DNA of 16,069 nucleotides, from positions 1 to 16,069 of the forward strand of contig DATKWS010000018.1 in assembly GCA_035529435.1 (NCBI GenBank). The letters are read 5' to 3'. The position numbers were made by a program, and so were the translations under genes. The notes under the pieces are model-generated. The model was given only the letters and a program-made list of their open reading frames with translations, ran no database searches and was not told the DNA's origin. Within the stretch, counting starts at the first letter, position 1. Every line of letters begins with the position of its first letter. This stretch comes from DATKWS01 sp035529435. GTDB lineage: Bacteria > Krumholzibacteriota > Krumholzibacteriia > Krumholzibacteriales > Krumholzibacteriaceae. Of this stretch, positions 1 to 7,169 are shown one piece after another.

Positions 1-430
1 CGAGCGGCAACCGAACCGGCTCGGCGCCGGCGAGAACGGCGGAGGAGTAATAAACGGGATACCCCGGATCGGGTACGAGCACCGCATCTCCTTGATTTAC
101 AACGGCGAGGGGAAGATGCCCGATCGCCTCCTTGCTGCCGATCGTGACCAGCAGTTCCCCGCCGTCGATCGATACTCCGTGATGTCTCTCGGCCCACCTC
201 CGAATGGCCTCGACCAAACGCGGATACCCTCTGCCGGGGGGGTAGCGATGATGTTCGGGGCGATCGAGTGCGGCTCGAAGACTCTCGATCAGTTCCGGCG
301 GAGCACCGAGGTCCGGATCGCCGATTCCCAGGTCCAGCACCTCACGGCCGGACCTTCGATACGACTCCTTGAGCCCGTCGATCTCGACAAAGAGGTAGGG
401 AGGAAGCTGGTCCAATCTAAGAGACCGCAT
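1..430 (-). CDS. dapL: LL-diaminopimelate aminotransferase, N-terminal part (3' end outside window)
   Basis: The first 143 codons of a fold-type I PLP-dependent aminotransferase. In the family this enzyme converts tetrahydrodipicolinate to LL-2,6-diaminopimelate with glutamate as donor, in the lysine and peptidoglycan precursor pathway. The visible part opens with RLDQLPPYLFVEIDGLK and then LDLGIGDPDLGAPPELI, followed by HRYPPGRGYPRLVEAI, TIGSKEAIGHLPLAVVNQGD and VPDPGYPVYYSS. This order (glycine-rich GIGDPD, the IGSKE turn, PDPGYPVY) is typical of the DapL branch of class I/II aminotransferases. The PLP lysine and C-terminal domain lie outside the window. The ATG at 430-428 has a GGGA four bases upstream and lies 33 nt after the lipoprotein stop, so the two genes are probably cotranscribed. 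A related aminotransferase with another substrate is possible. The class is near certain and the exact substrate less so. Confidence 0.82.
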   Translation of the reverse strand, partial: MRSLRLDQLPPYLFVEIDGLKESYRRSGREVLDLGIGDPDLGAPPELIESLRAALDRPEHHRYPPGRGYPRLVEAIRRWAERHHGVSIDGGELLVTIGSKEAIGHLPLAVVNQGDAVLVPDPGYPVYYSSAVLAGAEPVRLPL

Positions 431-463
431 GTAATCCCGTTACGATACCGGCACCCAGTCCGG

Positions 464-2224
464 TTATTCGAATGAATGATATATTACGACTTCCCTGCCC
501 GAAACATTCGCCACCGGTACCGGTGCATAGATGCCGGCGTTGTCTTGCTCGAACAATACGCGCAGCCACCGGTAATCCTCGATGGTGGGCTCTATGTACC
601 AATCGACCCGGGGAGAAGCGTAGTACCATTTCAGATCGTTATCCGAAGAAGGGACCACGATTGCCGAAAATGATTCCCCTGCGCCGCTTCCCTTTCGCAC
701 GATTCGGAAACCCAGCCGTGGATCGGCCGGATCGGGGGACCAGTTGATGCCGAATATCTCGTCGCTCGTCCGCTCCTTGGTGAATATGAGGCGGTCGTCG
801 CCCAGCGGATTCACGATGGATACTCCGATTTCTTTGATTACAGCCACAAGGCTTCCGTCGGGAGACCAGGCGAACTCGTTGACCTTGCCGATACTCGTCA
901 TGCGGGTTACCGTTTCAGTCTGGTAGTCGAAGAAACAGAGGAATTTCCTCGTATCGATGAAGCCGAGCAGATTGGACGCGGGATTCCATTCGAACAACGT
1001 CTTCTCTCCGACCTCGATGCCCTCCAGCCAGAAAATGCCGTGGTCGAGACCGAGCATGAGAGCCCGCCGCTGCAGCGTATCGGGTTCGCTTCCGACGATC
1101 GGTACCAAGCACGGCTCGAACGTTCCCGTGGAATCGACGAAGTATATGATATGGTCATTCTGAGGGGGCAGGATTGGATGTATATTCTTGTAGTATACAC
1201 GGCTCGTATCCCACACCGCTCCGATCTTCTTAATCGTGATGTAGTAGCTCTGCGTCAGCGTCATGAATGTCGGCGGCTGGCCCTCGTTCCATGAGCTGTT
1301 CCAGCGGGAACTGTTGGAAAAACCGATGTTGAATTCGTCATCCGTACCATCGGGCTTTATACCAGTGATGTTCTGCTGCCAAACGACCATATCGAGAGCT
1401 TCGTTGCCGACCGGATAGACATGTTGGTTCTTCCTGTTCTTTATCACCATCGGGTCGTCCGATTCGTCGGAATTATCGCTCTCTGTTATGTTGATGGGTG
1501 AACCGAAACCGAGCAAGGGAAACAACCAGACATCCATGCGTTGCTGCCGGTAATATCCCGATGAGGTTGAATACATCGATCCGAGTATCTGGTTCACATT
1601 CGTGTTGATCGTGAAGTAGTTGCCTCCGTAGAGGTACTGGCCGTCGTTAAAGAAATCAGTCTTGGCGTATACGCTGGTGCCCGATTTGATCAGGACGTGG
1701 TATCCCCACACCGGATGCGACGTGTACCAGTTTCTACCGTAACTGATCGAGGCGACACCACCCGAAACCTGAATCGGGAAGTAGCTCGAAGTCACACTCT
1801 TCGCTGAACCGGAGATTGTGCAATCCCACGTGAGCCCCTCGAAATTGCGGACCATTATGTCCTTCTCGAGGCTGTCGGCGCTCTGATCGAGGCTGGCATG
1901 CACCTCGATATGGTAGATCCCGGATTCATCGGGCACTTTCCAGCCCACCGAGATCCCTTCGTCGACCAGTAGTGAACCGGCCTCCACGACCCAGTGGTAT
2001 TCGGGCCACGTCGTACCGCTCCGCCCCGTTGCCTGGGTTGTGAGCTGGGCAATTTCACCCGGGGCCGGAGAGAGTGGATTGCACAGAATCGTCAGCGCAT
2101 CGATCTCGCCGGGCGGCAGCTCGGGCACCGTCCCCTTTTCCCCGCACCCCATGGTCAGAACGACAAACAGAGCCGCTCCGATAACGACGATCATCCGTTT
2201 ATGTACAGTCCAGCGTCTCAACAT
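464..2224 (-). CDS. putative lipoprotein with beta-propeller-type (PD40/TolB-like) repeats, function unknown
   Basis: A 586-residue exported protein that I do not recognise as a named family. The N-terminus is MLRRWTVHKR followed by a hydrophobic stretch ending LTMGC. This resembles a lipoprotein signal, with Cys27 as the lipidated residue, but Met at -2 and Thr at -3 are not the best lipobox residues. Residues about 40-125 (NPLSPAPGEIAQLTT..., then SGIYHIEVHAS) look like an Ig/PKD-type beta-sandwich. The middle is rich in Tyr, Ser, Asn and Gly. The C-terminal part carries two WSPD signatures typical of PD40/WD40-like propeller blades, FAWSPDGS near 451 and INWSPD near 493. An upstream in-frame ATG at 2293 would add 23 residues, but GGAGG directly precedes the chosen ATG and the signal peptide then starts correctly. 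Its third codon positions look less G/C-rich than in the neighbouring genes. It sits between groEL and a dapL-like gene and is probably cotranscribed with the latter. Being a lipoprotein and an envelope location are inferences. Confidence 0.75.
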   Translation of the reverse strand: MLRRWTVHKRMIVVIGAALFVVLTMGCGEKGTVPELPPGEIDALTILCNPLSPAPGEIAQLTTQATGRSGTTWPEYHWVVEAGSLLVDEGISVGWKVPDESGIYHIEVHASLDQSADSLEKDIMVRNFEGLTWDCTISGSAKSVTSSYFPIQVSGGVASISYGRNWYTSHPVWGYHVLIKSGTSVYAKTDFFNDGQYLYGGNYFTINTNVNQILGSMYSTSSGYYRQQRMDVWLFPLLGFGSPINITESDNSDESDDPMVIKNRKNQHVYPVGNEALDMVVWQQNITGIKPDGTDDEFNIGFSNSSRWNSSWNEGQPPTFMTLTQSYYITIKKIGAVWDTSRVYYKNIHPILPPQNDHIIYFVDSTGTFEPCLVPIVGSEPDTLQRRALMLGLDHGIFWLEGIEVGEKTLFEWNPASNLLGFIDTRKFLCFFDYQTETVTRMTSIGKVNEFAWSPDGSLVAVIKEIGVSIVNPLGDDRLIFTKERTSDEIFGINWSPDPADPRLGFRIVRKGSGAGESFSAIVVPSSDNDLKWYYASPRVDWYIEPTIEDYRWLRVLFEQDNAGIYAPVPVANVSGREVVIYHSFE

Positions 2225-2228
2225 GCAA

Positions 2229-2233
2229 CCTCC
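2229..2233 (-). promoter_or_regulatory. ribosome binding site of the lipoprotein gene
   Basis: GGAGG on the minus strand, four bases before the ATG at 2224-2222. It favours this start over the in-frame ATG at 2293, which has no comparable site. Confidence 0.65.
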
Positions 2234-2323
2234 ATGCTCATGTTCTGCGTGTTCCATTTTCCATGTATCGCGTTGGCATATAATACAAACCAATCTCGAA
2301 CGAGCAGATCACTGTACCGATGT

Positions 2324-2352
2324 AAAATAGTAAGGATTTAGCGGTAATTCAA
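2324..2352 (-). promoter_or_regulatory. candidate sigma-70 promoter of the lipoprotein gene
   Basis: On the minus strand TTGAAT (2352-2347) is separated by exactly 17 bases from TATTTT (2329-2324). Each hexamer matches four of six consensus positions. The -35 box begins 10 bases past the T-run of the groEL terminator. Transcription would start near 2317 and leave a leader of about 90 nt before the ATG. An alternative AT-rich -10 (TATTAT, near 2280) lacks a good -35. Confidence 0.45.
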
Positions 2353-2361
2353 GATAAATTT

Positions 2362-2397
2362 AAAAAAGGGCGCCCCGGCGGCGGTGCCGGGACGCCC
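2362..2397 (-). terminator. rho-independent terminator of groESL
   Basis: Located 24 nt after the groEL stop codon. On the minus strand, GGGCGTCCCGGC (2397-2386) pairs with GCCGGGGCGCCC (2379-2368), a 12-bp stem with one imperfect pair and a 6-nt loop. A run of six T (2367-2362) and further AT-rich sequence follow. This is the clearest intrinsic terminator in the window, and it separates the chaperonin operon from the lipoprotein gene. Confidence 0.92.
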
Positions 2398-2421
2398 TCC
2401 CGTACTTCATCCCGATGGAGA

Positions 2422-4047
<1,626 letters not shown>

Positions 4048-4071
4048 TGATATTCACTCCTTCCTGCCCGT

Positions 4072-4359
4072 TTACAGCACAGCCAGAATATCGCTTTCCC
4101 TGAGGATGAGGTATTCCTTTTTATCGATCGTGATCTCGGTTCCGGAGTACTTTCCGTACAGAACGCGATCACCCTTCTTGACTTCCATCGGTATCCGCTC
4201 ACCGGTTGTTTCATTCATACGGCCTTTGCCGGCAGCGATGATCTCACCTTCCTGCGGTTTCTCCTTCGCCGTATCCGGAATGATGATCCCGCCTTTATTC
4301 ACTTCCTTCGGATCGATAGGCTTTACGAGCACCCGATCAGCGAGAGGCGTGATTTTCAT
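4072..4359 (-). CDS. groES: co-chaperonin GroES (10 kDa)
   Basis: A complete 95-residue GroES, the heptameric lid of the GroEL folding chamber. It starts MKITPLADRVLVKPID, and the mobile loop that contacts GroEL is visible as NKGGIIIPDTAKEKPQEG (about residues 21-38). VLYGKYSGTEI and the C-terminal LRESDILAVL also match the family, and the length is typical. The ATG at 4359 is preceded by a strong GGGGG purine run (4370-4366) at a spacing of six. It is the first gene of the groES-groEL operon and lies downstream of the promoter and CIRCE element at 4393-4469. Confidence 0.99.
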   Translation of the reverse strand: MKITPLADRVLVKPIDPKEVNKGGIIIPDTAKEKPQEGEIIAAGKGRMNETTGERIPMEVKKGDRVLYGKYSGTEITIDKKEYLILRESDILAVL

Positions 4360-4392
4360 CGGTATCCCCCTTTCTTCAATAATGATAATTGG

Positions 4393-4419
4393 TTAGCACT
4401 CACAACGTTCGATTGCCAG
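4393..4419 (-). promoter_or_regulatory. CIRCE-type HrcA operator, one arm degenerate
   Basis: The CIRCE consensus is TTAGCACTC-N9-GAGTGCTAA. On the plus strand the left arm TTAGCACTC (4393-4401) is perfect. After exactly nine bases the right arm reads GATTGCCAG (4411-4419), matching the consensus at six of nine positions. The element lies between the predicted -10 box and groES, at or just past the predicted transcription start, the usual place for HrcA repression. No hrcA gene is in the window. Confidence 0.85.
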
Positions 4420-4428
4420 GTATCGAAC

Positions 4429-4469
4429 AATATATTACCATCCCATTTAAATTGCAAAGCATTTTTTTT
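4429..4469 (-). promoter_or_regulatory. groESL sigma-70-type promoter with upstream A-tract
   Basis: On the minus strand TTGCAA (4457-4452, four of six to consensus) and TATATT (4434-4429, five of six) are 17 bases apart. A run of eight A (4469-4462) lies just upstream of the -35 box, as in an UP element. The predicted start, near 4422, falls directly beside the CIRCE element, so repressor binding would block initiation. Confidence 0.7.
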
Positions 4470-4762
4470 GTGGAAATCGAATGCTGAATGGATGTAGATG
4501 TAAACAGCAGCTATCTGTCGTTCATTATCTCAATTTTTTGACTTTTTGCTCACTATTACTCCCTTTTTCGTTTTCTTCAGCTTCGGGTTTCGGGATCAGC
4601 ATGGGTATATGCTCCCAGCCGGAATGATCGAGTCAGCCGTCAGCGGGCGGACGTGGTGAACCGAAGGTATCGATGCGGAGCCATGCGATTGGCATGCCCG
4701 AAAGGGCCGCGTGGATCGGGCGGGGGCGCAGGCGCCGCATCGCCGGGGATCATCCCGTCGAT
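4470..4762. other. intergenic region between groESL promoter and coaX, with an interrupted small frame
   Basis: No conserved gene is recognised here. On the minus strand a frame opening with ATG at 4740 runs 35 codons to a TGA (4635-4633) and then continues in the same frame to a TAA at 4527-4525. The half nearest coaX (about 4680-4760) is very G+C-rich and can form short hairpins. The half nearest groES (about 4470-4590) is A/T-rich with several T-runs on the plus strand. I see no convincing intrinsic terminator for the coaX operon, because no hairpin is followed by a T-run on the minus strand. Confidence 0.5.
4525..4602 (-). CDS. possible 25-residue lysine-rich peptide (doubtful)
   Basis: On the minus strand an ATG at 4602 begins a 25-codon frame, MLIPKPEAEENEKG followed by a charged tail ending KVKKLR. 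GGGAG lies nine bases upstream, so initiation is conceivable. The composition is highly charged and the codons are A-rich compared with nearby genes. The same frame continues upstream of the ATG for 10 codons to a TGA, so this could equally be the tail of a decayed gene. I recognise no homologue. It may not be translated at all. Confidence 0.15.
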   Translation of the reverse strand: MLIPKPEAEENEKGSNSEQKVKKLR

Positions 4763-5500
4763 TCAGGCGTTCAGTTCGAACAGGAGCAACAGGCCGCGAA
4801 AAACGATATCTTCATCGACCGTCACATCCCCCGGACAGTACGGGGCGACGAGGTCGGCATTCCCTCCCGTGACGAAGACGGGGTGCTCCCCCTCCAGATA
4901 TGAATGCGATCGCGCCACGAGTTCACGCACCGCTCCGATCCAGCCCCAGAACGCACCTGCCGCCATGGCACCTGCCGTATCCCGGCCGGGGATCGCGGGT
5001 ATGGTGTCCCCGCACTGTATGCGTGGCAGGGACTCCGTCCCCTCGTGCAGAGAATCAAGGATCATGTCGATCCCGGGGAAAATGGCGCCGCCGATGAATC
5101 CTTCGCGCGAGAGTATATCCACCGTCACGGCGGTTCCGGCATCGATGATGACCGCCTCACGGTGATCCAGCGCCGCAACGCCGCATGCGGCGGCGATCCT
5201 ATCGGCGCCGAGCTTTTCAGCGTTGTCGACGAGCAGATCGAACGGCAGGCGAATGTCCGCTCCGGCCTCGACGACGCGCTCGATACCGCGTCGCCGAACC
5301 GTCTCCAAGAGGAGCCGATTCCAGCCCGGTACGACACTCGAGAAGGCGACGCCCCGCGGCCTGCACGAATCGAGTATCGCCGTGACCGTCCCCACCGAGT
5401 CCCCCGGTTCTTCCCGCCACCGCCGCGTGATCGTGCCCGCTGAGTGCAGGGCCGCCTTGAGCGCACGGTTTCCCCTATCGAACAGCAGTATCATGTCCAT
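4763..5500 (-). CDS. coaX: type III pantothenate kinase
   Basis: A 245-residue CoaX, which phosphorylates pantothenate with ATP in the first step of CoA synthesis. It belongs to the ASKHA kinase fold and, unlike CoaA, is not expected to be feedback-inhibited by CoA. Visible motifs in order are the N-terminal phosphate loop FDRGNRALK (7-15), SSVVP (54-58), GADR with the likely catalytic Asp100 (98-101), DAGTAVTVD (120-128), GGAIFPG (137-143), GRDTAGAMAAGAFWG (172-186) and VTGGNADLV (210-218). The first loop reads DRGN where DIGN(T/S) is more usual. The length is typical. The start may be ATG 5500 or ATG 5494 two codons later; the GGA before them is better spaced for the second. It is the last gene of the valS operon, 21 nt after birA. 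Confidence 0.95.
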   Translation of the reverse strand: MDMILLFDRGNRALKAALHSAGTITRRWREEPGDSVGTVTAILDSCRPRGVAFSSVVPGWNRLLLETVRRRGIERVVEAGADIRLPFDLLVDNAEKLGADRIAAACGVAALDHREAVIIDAGTAVTVDILSREGFIGGAIFPGIDMILDSLHEGTESLPRIQCGDTIPAIPGRDTAGAMAAGAFWGWIGAVRELVARSHSYLEGEHPVFVTGGNADLVAPYCPGDVTVDEDIVFRGLLLLFELNA

Positions 5501-5521
5501 ATCCGTTTCGAGACCGCACCG

Positions 5522-6313
5522 CTACCGGCGCAGCGAGACATCCCCCGCCGCGACGATACGTTCGGCGCCATCCACATCGATCCGCAGGTATCCCTCACTG
5601 GTGATCCCGAGCACCGTCCCCCCGATCCGTTCCGCGCCGTCGAGCAGCAGCACCTGTTCCCCCCGGTAGAGCAATCGATCTTGGAACTCTTCCGTGAACG
5701 GCGCGAATCCGCTTCGCTCCCACTCATCGTACGCCTGTTCAAACCGCGCGAGCACGCCGGCGAGTACGGCCCCGCGGTCGAGCGGCTTTCCCGTATGGAT
5801 CAGAAGGGACGTGGCCTCGCCGCTGATCTCATCGGGGAAATCCCGCATCTCCTCGTTGACGTTGATTCCCATCCCGAGCACGACAGAGGCGCCCTTCCCC
5901 TCGGCGAGTATGCCGCCGAGCTTTTTCCCGCCGAGGTAGAGATCGTTGGGCCATTTCACGCCGATCCCGGTACAGATCCCGTCGAGTGCCCGCGCGGCCG
6001 ACAGGGCCGCGAGAGGGGTGAGGCCCTCCACGCCGCGGTGCGGCATGAGAATGATCGAAAAGGTGAGGCTCTTTCCCGGCGCGGAAAACCACCGCCGTCC
6101 CGATCTGCCCCGCCCGGCGTACTGCTCCTCGGCGATCAGGACGGTGCCATCCGCCACCCTGTGGGAACAGGCCGCAGCCGCCGCAGCGTTTGTCGACCCG
6201 CAACGGTCGATCAGCAGCACCGTCCGTGCGATACGCTTCATCTCAAAAAGGCCGAGGAGACGCGCGGGGTGCAGATCCCCGCGTCCCGGCGCCGCATCGC
6301 CGCGATCAACCAT
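5522..6313 (-). CDS. birA: biotin--[acetyl-CoA-carboxylase] ligase, catalytic-only form
   Basis: A 263-residue biotin protein ligase, which makes biotinyl-AMP and attaches biotin to a lysine of the carrier protein of biotin-dependent carboxylases. Catalytic motifs are GSTN (39-42), the adenylate-binding loop GRGRSGRRW (67-75), KWPNDL (120-125), the lysines of GGKKLGGILAEGK (128-140) and GMGINVN (147-153). A C-terminal SH3-like domain follows (about 218-263). The N-terminal winged-helix repressor domain of E. coli BirA is absent, so this is a group I enzyme that should not repress biotin genes. Two adjacent ATG codons (6316, 6313) overlap the nadC stop. GGAGG lies six bases before the second, which I chose. 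The longer in-frame extension to 6379 would run inside nadC. Confidence 0.95.
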   Translation of the reverse strand: MVDRGDAAPGRGDLHPARLLGLFEMKRIARTVLLIDRCGSTNAAAAAACSHRVADGTVLIAEEQYAGRGRSGRRWFSAPGKSLTFSIILMPHRGVEGLTPLAALSAARALDGICTGIGVKWPNDLYLGGKKLGGILAEGKGASVVLGMGINVNEEMRDFPDEISGEATSLLIHTGKPLDRGAVLAGVLARFEQAYDEWERSGFAPFTEEFQDRLLYRGEQVLLLDGAERIGGTVLGITSEGYLRIDVDGAERIVAAGDVSLRR

Positions 6314-7169
6314 CATCGGCCTCCACATCAGAAACGATGAAACTGAGATCGAGGGCCGGTGCCGATATGGTGAGCGCACCGACCGAGATGAAATCGACCC
6401 CCCGCTGCGCGTAGTGCATGATGTTTTCGAGATTCACTCCGCCGGAGACCTCGACCTCGGGGCGTGCCGCCCCCCACCCGTCGAGTTCGGCAAGCGCCGC
6501 CGCGACCATATCCGGACTGAAATTATCGAGCATGATCCGGCCGGGGGGCGAGGATGCGAGCAGGCGCAGCTCTTCCAGCGTTCGGACCTCGATCTCTGCG
6601 TCCTTCAGCCGCTCACCGCCGAGCCTCGCGAGGACGCCCGGCAACCCCGCAGCAGCGGCGATGTGATTCTCCTTGACGAGGATCCGGTCCCGCAGATCGC
6701 TCCGGTGGTTTTGCCCGCCCCCGTGGACGACGGCCTCCTTCTCCAGCGCCCTGAGCCCGGGGATCGTTTTACGGGTGTCCAGTATGACCGTACCGGTACC
6801 CGACACCGCTTCCACGAAACGGCCCGTCAAGGTCGCGATACCGGAGAGGTGCTGGAGAAAATTGAGCGCGGTTCGCTCTCCCGAGAGGATCGCCGTGCAG
6901 GGTCCCTCGACCGAGGCGACGGTGCTCTCCGGTTCGACATGCGATCCATCCGGGGCCGCTTCCGTGTAACGGAATGTTCGATCAAACGCACGAAAGACCG
7001 CCGCGGCCGGCCGGTGCCCCGAAACGATGCCGCCGGCCCTGGCCACGATCGTCGCCCGCGCCCGCAGCCGGGGATCAACGAGTGCCGCGGTCGTTACATC
7101 CTCACGCGCCGCATCCTCGGCGATTGCCCGCTCAACGAGATTTCGAAGAAACTCGTCTCGATCGTCCAC
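6306..7169 (-). CDS. nadC: nicotinate-nucleotide pyrophosphorylase (quinolinate phosphoribosyltransferase)
   Basis: A 287-residue NadC. It converts quinolinate and PRPP to nicotinate mononucleotide, CO2 and PPi in de novo NAD synthesis. Signature elements are ERTALNFLQHLSGIAT (98-113), DTRKTIPGLR (131-140), the quinolinate/PRPP-binding GGGQNHR (150-156), VKENH (165-169), IMLDNF (212-217), EVSGGV (240-245) and the phosphate-binding ISVGALT (261-267). The length is normal. Translation starts at GTG 7169, with AGGAGG seven bases upstream. That site and the first 38 nt of the gene lie inside the uvrB coding sequence. Its end overlaps birA by 8 nt. The partner genes nadA and nadB are not in the window. 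Confidence 0.97.
   Translation of the reverse strand: MDDRDEFLRNLVERAIAEDAAREDVTTAALVDPRLRARATIVARAGGIVSGHRPAAAVFRAFDRTFRYTEAAPDGSHVEPESTVASVEGPCTAILSGERTALNFLQHLSGIATLTGRFVEAVSGTGTVILDTRKTIPGLRALEKEAVVHGGGQNHRSDLRDRILVKENHIAAAAGLPGVLARLGGERLKDAEIEVRTLEELRLLASSPPGRIMLDNFSPDMVAAALAELDGWGAARPEVEVSGGVNLENIMHYAQRGVDFISVGALTISAPALDLSFIVSDVEADDG
6320..6324 (-). promoter_or_regulatory. ribosome binding site of birA
   Basis: GGAGG on the minus strand, inside the nadC coding sequence, six bases before ATG 6313 and three before ATG 6316. The spacing favours 6313 as the birA start. Confidence 0.65.

Noticed and set aside
4714..4751. G+C-rich inverted sequence with GATC at both ends just after coaX, considered as a terminator or structured RNA
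   Set aside because: Only short imperfect pairings form and no T-run follows on the minus strand. I could not match it to the SRP RNA, 6S RNA or tmRNA core motifs.
4653..5165. 170-residue plus-strand frame running into the groES-coaX gap
   Set aside because: Most of it is antisense to coaX, its composition is Ser/Arg/Pro-rich without motifs, and no ribosome site precedes it.
6314..6379. Longer birA start at ATG 6379
   Set aside because: It would add 22 residues encoded within nadC with no domain content. The GGAGG at 6320-6324 places translation at 6313 or 6316.
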